Source of the DNA: Anomaloglossus baeobatrachus | Taxonomy: Eukaryota; Chordata; Amphibia; Anura; Aromobatidae | DNA length: 64,000 nucleotides | NCBI RefSeq assembly: GCF_048569485.1 | Contig: NC_134364.1 | Location: 127,287,908-127,351,907 of the forward strand | Direction of reading: 5' to 3' | Shown here: one piece after another, positions 26,647 through 40,500 of the stretch | Numbering within the stretch: position 1 is the first letter of the stretch | How the letters are laid out: the number at the start of each line of letters is the position of its first letter | Notes under the pieces: generated by a model | Database searches by the model: none | Told to the model about the DNA's origin: nothing | Seen by the model: the letters and a program-made list of their open reading frames with translations, nothing else | Translations under genes and position numbers: made by a program

Positions 26647-28120
26647 CAACCCCTGGCAAAAATTCTGGCCTCCCCTGGCTCTGAGGATGTTCATTCAGTT
26701 GTTTACTTTTGTTTAAAAAAAAGCAGATCACAGACGGCACAAATCTAAAGTTATTTCAAATGTCAACCTTCTGGCTTTAAGAAACACTAAAAAAAAAATC
26801 ATGAAAACAATGTGCAGCCAGTAACGGTTACTTTTCAAGCCCAAACAGGGGAAAAAATTATGGAATCACCCTGTAAAATTTAATTCCCAAAACTAACACC
26901 TGCATCAAATAAGATCTGCTCGTTAATCTGCATCTAAAAAGGAGTGATCACACCTTGGAGAGCTGTTGCACCAAGTGGACTGACATGAATCATGGCTCCA
27001 ACACGAGAGATGTCAATTGAAACAAAGGAGAGGATTATCAAACTCTTAAGAGGGTAAATCATCACACAATGTTCCAAAAGATGTTGGTTGTTCACAGTCA
27101 GCTTTGTTTAAAATCTGGGCCAAATACAAACAACATGGGAAGGTTGTTAAAGGCAAACATACTGGTAGACCAAGGAAGACATCAAAGCGTCAAGACAGGA
27201 AACAAAGCAATATGTCTCCAAAACAGGAAATGCACAACAAAACAAATGAGGAACGAATGGGAGGAAACTAGAGTCAATGTCTGTGACCGAACTGTAAGAA
27301 ACCGCCTAAAGGAAATGAAATTTACATACAGAAAAGCTAAACAATAAAAAATGACTGCCTGAAGAGAACATGTAAATTTCCACAGTCATTGATGATATGG
27401 GGCTGCATGTCACGTAAAGGCACTGGGGAGATGGCTTTCATTACATCTTCAATAAATGCCCAAGTTTACATTGAAATTTTGGACACTTTTCTTATTTCAT
27501 CAATTGAAAGGATGTTTGAGGATGATGAAATCATTTATCAAGATGATAATGCATCCTGCCATAGAGCAAAAACTGTGAAAACATTCCTTGAAAGAAGACA
27601 CATAAGGTCAATGACATGGCCGCAAATAATCCGGATCTCAATCCAATTGAAAATCTATGGTGAAAGTTGAAGAAAATGGTCCATGACAAGGCTCCAACCT
27701 GCAAAGCTGATCTGGCAACAGCAATCAGAGAAAGATGGATCCAGATTGATGAAGAGACTGTTTGTCACTCACTAAGTCCATGCCTCAGAGACTGCAAGCT
27801 GTTATAAAAGCCAGAGGTGGTGCAACAACATACTAGTGATGTATAGGAGGGTTCTTTTGTTTGTTTTTCATGATTCCATAATTTTTTCCTCATAATTGAG
27901 TGATTCCATAATTGTCCCCGTTTGGTCTTGAAAAGTAACAGTTACTGGCTGCACATTATGTTTTTCATAATTTTTTTTCGTTTTTCTTAAAGCCAAAAAG
28001 TTGCCATTTGAAATGACTTTAGTTTTGTGCCGTCTATGATCGGCTTTTTTTTAAACAAAAGTAAACAACTGAATGAACATCCTCAGAACCAGGTGAGGCC
28101 AGAATTTTTGCCAGGGGTTG
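26647..28120 (+). mobile_element. Tc1-like transposon with complete ends, decayed transposase
   Basis: A 1,474-bp element flanked by TA (26645-26646 and 28121-28122). Its left end CAACCCCTGGCAAAAATTCT is the inverted match of AGAATTTTTGCCAGGGGTTG at the right. The terminal repeats extend about 200 bp and share the GTAACNGTTACTTTTC/GAAAAGTAACAGTTAC block. Transposase relics run from about 26994 (MAPTREMSIETKERIIKLL) through YQDDNASCHRAKTVKTFLE (27537-27593) to NPIENLW-type sequence near 27640, interrupted by stops and frameshifts. It is inactive. Confidence 0.9.
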
Positions 28121-28122
28121 TA

Positions 28123-28290
28123 TGTTTACAGACGGAAAAATGAAGCATATCAAGAAAAGAACACTGTCCCTACTGTGAAACATGGAGGAGGCTGAGTTAT
28201 GTTCTGGGGCTGCTTTCTGCGTCTGGCACAGGGTGTCTTGTATCTGTGCAGGGTACAATGAAATCTGAAGACTAGGGTTTCTGGAGAAAG
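28123..28290 (+). mobile_element. Fragment of the same Tc1 subfamily as 24336-25275
   Basis: Positions 28158-28290 closely parallel 25138-25275, including ACTGTCCCTACTGTGAAACA and the TGGGGCTGCTTT block. Both copies break off at nearly the same point and pass into a TA-rich run. Confidence 0.8.
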
Positions 28291-28364
28291 AATTTTTTTT
28301 TTTTATATTTATATATTATATATATATATATATACATATATACATACACACACACACACACACA
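28291..28364. repeat. T-run, TA and CA microsatellite
   Basis: A T-tract followed by (TA)n and (CA)n, comparable with the microsatellite next to the other copy at 25276. Confidence 0.9.
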
Positions 28365-29000
28365 GATGTACAGTATATACAGACATTTTTAGTTTTATGT
28401 CTCGTCCTCAGCGTGGGATCGGTCGTGTGACCAGTGATCGTGCGATGACCCGGATTGTTTTCTAATCTTTTCCATTTTAAGTAACTGTATACAAAGGTCT
28501 GGAGATTTTCGTGGTGAATGTGGGGGATCCGGTTTTGTGGTATTCACCATGTCACTATGGGTATGCAGACACGCGGGTCACAGACAATGTGGAGAGCATG
28601 GCGGTGAGGTCCACAGACCGTGACTGACAACTTTGCTGAACACTATAGGCCTAGTAAGGACGGGTTTGTCTGCGCGTGTTGGGGCGACCTCCTAACACAC
28701 ACAGCTCTGCTATTCCTCGCCATGTTCACACCACAGTCCTTGGGCTGTGACTACACCCTTTCTATAAGTGGCACATTATTGGCGCTCGTTACCAGTGCGC
28801 AGGCTGCTGCTTGCTGCGGATGCCTCCAGACATGATGAGGCACATTACACACTCCGTCTACTGTCGTCATTAGATATCCAATGGGTACTATAGGGGGCAC
28901 CATCCTATAGGGCACACAGAGGCCTCTGCTGCCGGCTGACCTCAAAATCTATTCTCTTTATTGCCGATAGTAATTAACAAAGCTCAGCTTTAGAGACCAT
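28365..29000. other. Unique sequence, no gene seen
   Basis: Mixed-composition DNA between the Tc1 cluster and the 40-bp array. Short open frames on both strands show no domain or splice-site support. Confidence 0.45.
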
Positions 29001-31797
29001 ACTATAGGGGCCCGTGCTATAATATAGGGACACGCATCATACTATAGGGGCCCGTGCTAGAATATAGGGACACACATTGCACTATAGGGGCCCGTGCTAT
29101 AATATAGGGACACGCATTGTACTATAGGGGCCTGTGCTATAATATAAGGACACGCATCGTACTATAGGGGCCCGTGCTATAACATAGGGACACGCATCAT
29201 ACTATAGGGGCCCGTGCTATAATATAGGGACACACATTGTACTATAGGGGCCCGTGCTATAATATAGGGACACGCATCATACTATAGGGGCCCGTGCTAG
29301 AATATAGGGACACACATTGCACTATAGGGGCCCGTGCTATAATATAGGGACACGCATTGTACTATAGGGGCCTGTGCTATAATATAAGGACACGCATCGT
29401 ACTATAGGGGCCCGTGCTATAACATAGGGACACGCATCATACTATAGGGGCCCGTGCTATAATATAGGGACACACATTGTACTATAGGGGCCGGTGCTAT
29501 AATATAGGGACACGCATTGCACTATAGGGGCCCGTGCTATAATATAGGGACACGCATTGTACTATAGGGGCCCGTGCTATAATATAGTGATACGCATCAT
29601 ACTATAGGGGCCCGTGCTATAATATAGGGACACGCATCATACTATAGGGGCCCATGCTATAATATAGGGACACGCATTGTACTATAGGGGCCCATGCTAT
29701 AATATAGGGACACGCATCGTACTATAGGGGCCCGTGCTATAACATAGGGACACGCATTGCACTATAGGGGCCCGTGCTATAATATAGGGACACGCATTGT
29801 ACTATAGGGGCCCGTGCTAGAATATAGTGATACGCATCATACTATAGGGGCCTGTGCTATAATATAGGGACACGCATTGTACTATAGGGGCCGGTGCTAT
29901 AATATAGGGACATGCATTGCACTATAGGGGCCTGTGCTATAATATAGGGACACGCATCATACTATAGGGGCCGGTGCTATAATATAGGGACACACACCAT
30001 ACTATAGGGGCCTGTGTTATAACATAGGGACACGCATCGTACTATAGGGGCCCGTGCTATAATATAGGGACACGCATTGCACTATAGGGGCCCGTGCTAT
30101 AATATAGGCACACACACCATACTATAGGGGCCTGTGCTATAATATAGGGACACGCATTGCACTATAGGGGCCCGTGCTATAATATAGGCACACACACACC
30201 ATACTATAGGGGCCTGTGCTATAATATAGGGACATGCATCGTACTATAGGGGCCCGTGCTATAATATAGGGACACACACCATACTATAGGGGCCTGTGCT
30301 ATAATATAGGGACACGCATCCTACTATAGGGGCCGGTGCTATAATATAGGGACACGCATTGTACTATAGGGGCCCGTGCTATAATATAGGGACACACATC
30401 ATACTATAGGGGCCCGTGCTATAATATAGGGACACGCATTGCACTATAGGGGCCCGTGCTATAATATAGGGACACGCATTGTACTATAGGGGCCCGTGCT
30501 ATAATATAGTGATACGCATCATACTATAGGGGCCTGTGCTATAATATAGGGACACGCATTGCACTATAGGGGTCCGTGCTATAATATAGGGACACGCATC
30601 ATACTATAGGGGCCCGTGCTATAATATAGGGACACGCATCATACTATAGGGGCCCGTGCTATAATATAGGGACACGCATCATACTATAGGGGCCCGTGCT
30701 ATAATATAGGGACACGCATCGTACGATAGGGGCCCGTGCTATAATATAGGGACACGCATTGCACTATAGGGGCCCGTGCTATAATATAGGGACACGCATC
30801 GTACGATAGGGGCCCGTGCTATAATATAGGGACATGCATCGTACTATAGGGGCCCGTGCTATAATATAGGGATACACATCATACTATAGGGGCCTGTGCT
30901 ATAATATAGGGACATGCATCATACTATAGGGGCCCGTGCTATAATATAGGGACACGCATTGCACTATAGGGGCCCGTGCTATAATATAGGCACACACCAT
31001 ACTATAGGGGCCTGTGCTATAATATAGGGACATGCATCGTACTATAGGGGCCGGTGCTATAATATAGGGACACGCATCATACTATAGGGGCCCGTGCTAT
31101 AATATAGGGACACGCATCATACTATAGGGGCCCATGCTATAACATAGGGACACGCATTGCACTATAGGGGCCCGTGCTATAATATAGGGACACACACCAT
31201 ACTATAGATCCTGTGCTATAATATGGGGACACGCATCATACTATAGGGGCCTGTGCTATAATATAGGGACATGCACCATACTATAGGGGTCCGTGCTATA
31301 ATATAGGGGCACGCACCATACTATAGGGGCCTGTGCTATAATATGGGGACATGCACCATACTATAGGGGCCTGTGCTATAATATAGGGACACGCATCATA
31401 CTATAGGGGCCCGTGCTATAATATAGGGGCACGCAATGCATTATAGGGGCCCGTGCTATAATATAGGGACACACACCATACTATAGGGGCCTGTGCTAAA
31501 TGGGGACATGCACCATACTATAGGGGTCTGTGCTATAATATAGGGACACGCACCATACTATTGGGTCTGTGCTATAATATAGGGGCACGCACCATATTAT
31601 AGGGGCCTGTACTATAATATGGGGAAACACGCCATACTATAGGGGCCTGTGGTAGATTATTGGTGTCCACACCATACTATAAGGGTCTGTGGTAGATTAT
31701 TGGGGTCCACACCATACTATAAGGGTCTGTGGTAGATTATTGGTGTCCACACCATACTATAGGGGTCTGTGGTAGATTATTGGGGTCCACACTGTGC
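29001..31797. repeat. 40-bp minisatellite array
   Basis: About 70 tandem units of 40 bp with ACTATAGGGGCCCGTGCTAT followed by AATATAGGGACACGCAT and a variable CAT, CGT, TGC or TGT. A block near 29041-29240 repeats at 29281-29480 (240 bp, six units), so multi-unit copying occurred. The last 150 bp (31640-31797) are older, diverged units with TGGTAGATTATTGG. Confidence 0.97.
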
Positions 31798-32385
31798 TTA
31801 GCTGTAGAGAACCATGGATGACATTAGGGGCCGCCTCTCCCGTGAGGGTAACTTTACAGTATATATAGGGTTTGCTGATATTGGAGACCAGCCGTCCATC
31901 GATTTACTGTATCCGTCCAGGATCTACAGAGTTAAATATACAGTGACCCAGAAATGGTGGAGAACTTTCCTGCGCCCACCAGGTGGAGACGAGCGTATAA
32001 ATATTACATGAGCTTTGGAAGTAATGTTCTGGATGGCCGCCCCGTGCACCGTCATCATCACCCGCTGCCAGACCCCCCCATTCATGACTGATACCGGAAA
32101 GTCCGATAATCCAGACAGCGCAGCCGGCCATGTCCACATTATTATGTACAGGTAACCGTCTGGTAAACTGAAAAATCTGATGATCCGACCCCAGCAGATC
32201 ACAGATCACCATTTATGTCTCCTGTGTGATTATATCTGTGATGTCATCACCCGGGGGCGGCGCTGACAACCTCTCACACGGGAATACCAGATGGTTGTCA
32301 GAGGTAACAGATGATGAGGTGGTGCTGCAGTGTAAGGAGGGGCTTATGGAGTTCACCTACTAATATTTGGGCTGGACTCTTCTAG
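31798..32385. other. Intronic or upstream unique sequence before the first coding exon of NR1I3
   Basis: No supported gene. It ends with a branch-point-like CTAAT near 32359 and the acceptor GGACTCTTCTAG directly before the initiator ATG. The 65-aa open frame at 31814 has no recognisable domain. Confidence 0.5.
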
Positions 32386-32636
32386 ATGAATCCCCAGGAT
32401 CAGGAGGACCCTGGTACCCAGGCAGACTGGAGCGCGGCCATGTTCCCGATGTATGAGGAGGACAGTAACAGCAGCTGCGGCTCTCTAGGGGCGTCCGCTC
32501 TGAGCATGAAGACCCCCAAGGATGAGGAGATTGATGACCCAGATGCTGAGGAGAAGGTGTGCACCGTCTGCGGGGATAAGGCTAATGGCTACCACTTCCA
32601 TGTCCTGACCTGCGAGGGCTGTAAGGGATTCTTCAG
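32386..32636 (+). CDS. NR1I3: NR1I3 coding exon 1 (A/B region, zinc finger 1)
   Basis: Encodes residues 1-83 plus two bases of codon 84. It has an acidic A/B segment ([12 protein letters not shown]) and the first zinc finger [14 protein letters not shown]...CEGCKGFF. The donor is TTCAG|GTAAAG. The start is the first in-frame ATG, which abuts the acceptor TTCTAG; Met19 is a less likely alternative start. Confidence 0.93.
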
Positions 32637-35600
32637 GTAAAGGCTCCGGCCATTTCTCAGGTCTGTCCACGCCATAAAATGAGTCCAGGACCTGCCACAA
32701 AAATGGTGAAGTATTGAGAACTCTGACTATAGGTGGAGTCATAAGGGCGGGGACTAAGGTAGAGTCATGAGGGTGGGAACTAAAGAAGTCACAAGGGTGG
32801 ATACTAACGCTGGAGTCATAAGGGCGGGGACTAATAGTAGAGTCATGAGGGCAAGGACTAAAGAAGAAGTAATGAGGGTGGGAACTAAAGGAGTCATAAG
32901 GGCGGGGACTGAAGATAGAGAAATGAAGTCGGGGACTGAAGGAGGAGTCATAAGGGCAGGGACAAAAGGTGGAGTCATGAGGGCAGGGACAAAAGGTAGA
33001 GTCAGGAGGGCAGGGACAAAAGGTAGAGTCAGGAGGGCAGGGACAAAAGGTAGAGTCATGAGGATGGGGACTGAAGGTGGCGTCAGGAGGGCGGGGACTG
33101 AAGGTGGCGTCAGGAGGGCGGGGACTGAAGGTGGCGTCAGGAGGGCGGGGACTGAAGGTGGCGTCAGGAGGGCGGGGAGTAAAGGTGGAGTCAATGGCAG
33201 GGACAAAAGGTGGAGTCATGAGGATGGGGACTGAAGGTGGAGTCATGAGGGCAGGGACAAAAGGTAGAGTCATGAGGGCAGGGACAAAAGGTAGAGTCAT
33301 GAGGGCAGGGACAAAAGGTAGAGTCATGAGGGCAGGGACAAAAGGTAGAGTCATGAGGGCGGGGACTGAAGGTGGAGTCAGGAGGGCGGGGACTGAAGGT
33401 GGCGTCAGGAGGGCGGGGAGTAAAGGTGGAGTCAATGGCAGGGACAAAAGGTGGAGTCATGAGGATGGGGACTGAAGGTGGAGTCATGAGGGCAGGGACA
33501 AAAGGTAGAGTCATGAGGGCGGGGACTGAAGGTGGAGTCAGGAGGGCGGGGAGTAAAGGTGGCATCATGAGGGCGGGGAGTAAAGGTGGAGTCAATGGCA
33601 GGGACAAAAGGTGGAGTCATGAGGATGGGGACTGAAGGTGGAGAAATGAGGGCGGGGACTGAAGGTGGAGAAATGAGGGCGGGGACTGAAGGTGGAGAAA
33701 TGAGGGCGGGGACTGAAGGTGGAGTCAGGAGAGCGGGGACTAAATTCTTGATATGGCGTATAGAAATTATAGTGGTTATATCCATACAAGCAATTTATAT
33801 ATATTTAGCTATAAATTAGTCATATGTTTATATTGTTATTGTACGGTAGATAATACATTACGGTGTATTGCAATACAGTAGATTACAGTAAAATACAATC
33901 ATTTTATTTGATAGTACAGTATAACTATATAATGGCATGTTAAATTGTAATGTTTTTTATTACCATACCGTTACGGTAAATTATAGGATATAACGCTGTG
34001 ATATAACACGGTGTAAGATTTTATGTGATAGATTACGGTGCAGAACACTGTTACGGTATAAGAGTATTTTACAATTCAAGTTATAGTAATTACTGTACGG
34101 GATGTTTTATTTTAGTAGATTATAGTATTTTATGGTATAGTATATTATATTGTAGATCATATTATGGTATAGTATTTTATAATCAGGTATATTTCTAAGG
34201 TACAGTATAGTATGTTATATGCTGTAAATTGTGCACTAGATTTGCTGTGATAGGAGATTACTGTGTATTATAATATACTAGCTGTAGTACCCGGCCATGC
34301 CCGGATACTAAGTGTCCGTGTCCCTGTCTCTGTCCCTGTCCCTCTGTCTGTGTCCCTGTCGCTGTCCATGTGCATGTCCCTGTCCATATCCTTGTACCTC
34401 TCTGTGTCCCTGTCTGTCTCTCTCTCTGACTGTCTCTGTCCCTGTCTCTCTCTGTATCCCTGTCTGATTGTCCGTGTCCTTGTCTCTGACTGTCCGTCTA
34501 TGTCCCTCTCTGTATCCCTGTCTCTGACTGTCCGTCTCTGTCCCTCTCTGTATCCCCGTCTCTGACTGTCCGTCTATGTCCCTCTCTGTATCCCCGTCTC
34601 TGGCTGTCCGTCTATGTCCCTCTCTGTATCCCTGTCTCTGACTGTCCGTCTATGTCCCTCTCTGTATCCCTGTCTCTGACTGTCCGTCTCTGTCCCTCTC
34701 TGTATCCCTGTCTCTGACTGTCCGTCTCTGTCCCTCTCTGTATCCCTGTCTCTGTCCGTCTATGTCCCTCTCTGTATCCCTGTCTCTGACTGTCAGTCTA
34801 TGTCCCTCTCTGTATCCCTGTCTCTGTCCGTCTATGTCCCTCTCTGTATCCCTGTCTCTGACTGTCCGTCTATGTCCCTCTCTGTATCCCTGTCTCTGTC
34901 CGTCTATGTCCCTCTCTGTATCCCTGTCTCTGACTGTCAGTCTATGTCCCTCTCTGTATCCCTGTCTCTGACTGTCAGTCTATGTCCCTCTCTGTATCCC
35001 TGTCTCTGACTGTCAGTCTATGTCCCTCTCTGTATCCCTGTCTCTGACTGTCAGTCTATGTCCCTCTCTGTATCCCTGTCTCTGACTGTCCGTCTCTGTC
35101 CCTCTCTGTATCCCTGTCTCTGACTGTCCGTCTCTGTCCCTCTCTGTATCCCTGTCTCTGACTGTCCGTCTCTGTCCCTCTCTGTATCCCTGTCTCTGAC
35201 TGTCCGTCTCTGTCCCTCTCTGTATCCCTGTCTCTGACTGTCCGTCTCTGTCCCTCTCTGTATCCCTGTCTCTGACTGTCCGTCTCTGTCCCTCTCTGTA
35301 TCCCTGTCTCTGACTGTCAGTCTATGTCCCTCTCTGTATCCCTGTCTCTGACTGTCCGTCTATGTCCCGCTCTGTATCCCTGTCACTGACTGTCCGTCTC
35401 TGTCCCTCTCTGTATCCCTGTCTCTGACTGTCTGTGTCTCCCTGTCCATGTCCCCGTCTGTCTGTCTGTGTAGGTATATGTTACATTACAGTAGATTTCA
35501 GTATATCATAGTAGATTACAGTATATAACATTGCGGTATACTATAGTAGATTACAGCATATTACCTTGCAGTAGATTATGGTAGATTATATTATGGTACA

Positions 35601-37525
35601 ATATAGTACATTATGGTAGATTATGGATTTTAGTATATTACATTGCAGTAGATTGCGGTATATTATACTATATTACGGTACAATATATTACACTGTGGTA
35701 GATGCGATATATTATAGTAGATTACGGTATGGTATATGACATTGTAGTAGACTACAGTACAGCATATTAGAGTGGTAGACTAGTATATTATAGTAGATTA
35801 CGGTATAGTATTACTGTAGATTGCAGTATATTATACTATATTATGGTACAGTATATTACACTGTAGTAGATTGCCGTATAGTATATTACATTACAGTAGA
35901 TTATGGTCCAGCATATTATTGTGTGGTAGACTGCAGTATATTACACTAGATTACGGTATAGTATATTACATTGTGGTATATTATAGTAGATTGTGGTATA
36001 TTATGATACAGTATATTACAGTGCGATATATATATAGTAGATTACGGTATAGTATATTACATTGCAGTAGATTGCGGAATATTATACTATATTACGGTAC
36101 AGTATATTACACTGTGGTAGATGCGGTATATTCTAGTAGATTATGGTATAGTATATGCCATTGTGGTATATTGTGGTATATTATAGCAGATTACGGTACA
36201 GTATATTTTATGACGTGTGGACTCTGATTTCTCCCGTTCTGCTCGTTTCCCTCCATGCTTTCGTCAGGCGGTCTATGACTAAAGGTCTGACCTTCACTTG
36301 CCCGTTTACCCGCAACTGCCCGGTCACCAAAGCCAAGCGGAGAAGGTGCCAAGCCTGCCGCCTGCAGAAATGCCTGGAGGTGGGCATGAGGAGAGATAGT
36401 AAGTACCCCAGCCCCATCAGGCTCTCCTGCACTAAAGTGATGCCTAATGTTCGCCGGAGCAAGCCTCAGAAGAAATTACTAAATGGAGGGTCAGATGCCC
36501 CCAATCCACCAGGTCCCTGCAAACACGGCTCCCTCCTAATTACCCACAGCAAAACCCTCGTGGCCCTAAGACGGGCCGCAGCTGCCACCGGGGAGGGGGC
36601 GCTGTGCACAGGTGCAGGGGTACAAGCTGTACAAATATTGGGAGGGGAGGACATTTTTGCTGTATAATTTGGAGATTGCAGCCATTCCACTGCCCACATG
36701 GAGGGGGGGAGATGCCATCTGAGCGGTGCCCCCCTGGCCCTGACAATGGGCGCGCTCTGCGGTATAATCCGCACTGGGGCGGCGCAGTCATGGCCGCAGG
36801 GACACATCTATAAATAGCCCCCTCCCCCGCCCGCCACCATTTTTATTCCTTTCATCTTATTTCAATAAACATTATCCAGAGCGCTGCGTCCCCCCCGGGG
36901 GAGACGAGGGGGAGAGGGGAGGGGGACGCAGCCCCCAGCACCATTATAACAGTATTATGGGATTCTGCTCCTGGCGCGCGCACAAGATCCCGGCTCACTG
37001 AGCAAATGTGTGAATTATTAAACGGAGGGTTTATCCCAGGACACGTCCCGGCCCCACAGCCGTTATATAACCATTACAGCATTTATACAGCACGACCGGA
37101 GCGCGGGAAACAACGAGAGGCGGCAAGAAGGGGAAATACACAAAATAACCACATTATAATGCAAACAGCAAATAGGAAGGAGAACAAAAAATAATATAAA
37201 GAGCAACAACAACAATATTCAAATATAAAATACAATGAATGAAAATTAATAATATAAAACAATAATAAATAAAAAAATATCCAACTATAAAATTACAAAG
37301 AAAATTAATAATATTTTATAATTTTATATTTATCGTATTAATTTATTTTCATTGATATTTTATAGTTCATTATTATGTTGCTATTTTAGAATTTAATAAT
37401 AATAATAACAGAATGAAATTATAAAATAGCAAAATAATAATATCCAACTATAAAATAACAATGAAAAATAATAAGATAAATATAAAATATTATTAATTTT
37501 AATTATTTTATATTTGGATTTTTTA

Positions 37526-37562
<37 letters not shown>

Positions 37563-40500
37563 AATAATAATAATAATAATATAGCAACAACATCATAAAG
37601 GTTATATAATTAATCTAAAATAGCAATGAAAATTATATAAAATTGCAATAATATAAAATAACGGAATGAAAAATTAATGATAAAATAGAAATAGCAACAA
37701 AAATAATCTAAAACTATGAAAATTAATGAGAAAATAAAGTAATAAAAATAAATATAAAACAAAATATAGAAAGTAGAAATAAATATCAAAACAATAATAT
37801 AAAAGATAAAAAGTGCAAATTATGAAAATAGTAAAAATGATAAAGAAAATAACTATATACACACACAATTAGTTAATTTTAATATAATATATACAAAATA
37901 AAAATAGCAATGTAAAACTACTAGCCGCAAAAATATCAAATAAAGTAACAAAAAAATCAAAATAAAATGTTAAAATAACCTGCATATACTGTATGTGTTT
38001 TACACTTGTAGTGCTGGGGTCTTGGGTTCAATTCCCACCAAGGACACATCTGCATGGAGTTTGTATGTTCTCCCCGTGTGCGTGCGTTTCCCCCACACTC
38101 CAAAGTAGTGTATCAAAATAGTTATTTAGATTGTGAGCCCCAATGGGGACAGTGTTGTTGAATCGACGTAAAGTGCTGTGGAATTAATAGCGCTATATAA
38201 GTGAGTAAAATAAAAAAAATAAATATATATATATATAATACAATAATGAATAAAAAAACAAATAAAAAATTAATTATAAAATAATGGTCAAATAAAAATA
38301 AATAAGTCTTAAAATCTAAAATAACAAAAAGATATTAAATATTAAACAATTTAAACTAAACTATAGAAAGAAAAAAAGAAAAATTAAAAAATAACGAATA
38401 TAAACTGGTTATATATGTATATTAGATGATTATACTATAATATAGAAAAAAACCTGAATTAATAATAGCAACAATAAAAAAATAGTACTAAATAAAATAA
38501 ATTAATATACACTAACAATATGGTAACAAATAAAGAAAATATCAATAATATAAAGTAATAATGAAAAAAAATGGCAATAACAAAACCACGTAATATACAA
38601 GTTGTTTCTCGCCTTCCAGTGATCATGTCGGAGGACGCACTGACGGCGAGGCGTGAGCTGAGGATGAGGAAGAAGCAGGAGCGGCTGCAGCGGGTGCAGA
38701 GGGCGGCAGAGGTGGGCTCGCTGTCCGAGGAGCAGACGCGGCTCATACAGATCCTGATTGACGCTCACCGGAAACACTTCGACTCCCACCTGGAACATTT
38801 TGTGGATTACAGGGTGAGGAGGACAACACTACTATAGTGTATCTAATCCCACCATGTGTGATACGGTCAGATCAGCACTGTATAGAATAATATCATATGT
38901 ATAATATAATCCCAGGGTGGCCGGTGAATGGATAATATAACCCCAGGGTGGCCGGTGGGTGGATAATATAATCCCAGGGTGGCCGGTGGGTGGATGAAAT
39001 AATCCCAGGGTGGCCGGTGGGTGGATAAAATAATCTCAGGGTGGCCGGTGGGTGGATAATATAACCCCAGGGTGGCCGGTGGGTGGACAATATAATCCCA
39101 GGGTGGCCGGATAATATAAACCGTGGGTGGCCGGCGGGTGTATAATATAATCCCAGGGTGGTCGGTGGGTGGATAATATAATCCCAGGGTGGCCGGTGGG
39201 TGGATAATATAATCCCAGGGTGGTCGGTGGGTGGATAATATAATCCCAGGGTGGTCGGTGGGTGGATAATATAATCCCAGGGTGGTCGGTGGGTGGATAA
39301 TATAATCCCAGGGTGGCCGGTGGTTGGATAATATAATCCCAGGGTGGCCGGTGGGTGGATAATATAATCACAGGGTGGCTGGTGGGTGGATAATATAATC
39401 CCAGGGTGGCCGGTGGGTGGATAATATAACCCCAGGGTGGCCGGTGGGTGGACAATATAATCCCAGGGTGGCCGGATAATATAATCCCAGGGTGGCCGGA
39501 TAATATAATCCCAGGGTGGCCGGTGGGTGGATAATGTAATCCCAGGGTGGCCGGTGGATGTATAATATAATCCCAGGGTGGCCGGTGGGTGGTAATATAA
39601 TCCCAGGGTGGACAGTGGGTGTATAATATATAACCCCAGGGTGGTCGGTGAGTGGATAATATAACCCCAGGGTGGCCGGTGGGTGGACAATATAATCCCA
39701 GGGTGGCCGGATAATATAAACCATGGGTGGCCGGCGGGTGTATAATATAATCCCAGGGTGGTCGGTGGGTGGATAATATAATCCCAGGGTGGCCGGTGGT
39801 TGGATAATATAATCCCAGGGTGGCCGGTGGGTGGATAATATAATCCCAGGGTGGCCGGTGGGTGGATAAAATAATCCCAGGGTGGCCGGTGGGTGGATAA
39901 TATAATCCCAGGGTGGCCGGTGGGTGGATAATATAACCCCAGGGTGGCCAGTGGGTGTATAATATAATCCCAGGGTGGCCGGTGGGTGGATAATATAATC
40001 CCAGGGTGGCCGGTGGGTGGATGAAATAATCCCAGGGTGGCCGGTGGGTGGATAAAATAATCTCAGGGTGGCCGGTGGGTGGATAATATAACCCCAGGGT
40101 GGCCGGTGGGTGGACAATATAATCCCAGGGTGGCCGGATAATATAAACCGTGGGTGGCCGGCGGGTGTATAATATAATCCCAGGGTGGTCGGTGGGTGGA
40201 TAATATAATCCCAGGGTGGCCGGTGGGTGGATAATATAATCCCAGGGTGGTCGGTGGGTGGATAATATAATCCCAGGGTGGTCGGTGGGTGGATAATATA
40301 ATCCCAGGGTGGCCGGTGGTTGGATAATATAATCCCAGGGTGGCCGGTGGGTGGATAATATAATCACAGGGTGGCTGGTGGGTGGATAATATAATCCCAG
40401 GGTGGCCGGTGGGTGGATAATATAACCCCAGGGTGGCCGGTGGGTGGACAATATAATCCCAGGGTGGCCGGATAATATAATCCCAGGGTGGCCGGATAAT

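Larger units (their letters stand above)
32637..36267 (+). other. NR1I3: NR1I3 intron 1 (3.6 kb), repeat-filled
   Basis: It separates the two zinc fingers, a conserved intron position in nuclear receptors. It contains the 27-bp array, AT-rich degenerate repeats and the 38-bp array listed separately. Confidence 0.9.

Noticed and set aside
29001-31797. Recurrent CACTATAGGGG/TACTATAGGGG strings resembling the phage T7 promoter start
   Set aside because: Only the last 9-10 bases match; the upstream TAATACGACT part is absent. It is a chance feature of the 40-bp unit.
31814-32011. 65-aa open frame just upstream of NR1I3
   Set aside because: No domain, no splice connection to the receptor and an unremarkable start context; it is probably chance.
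32485-33785. Open frames on both strands across the 27-bp array, one antisense to the first NR1I3 zinc-finger exon
   Set aside because: A 27-bp unit without stops stays open in both directions. The part over the exon is only its antisense; there is no protein similarity.
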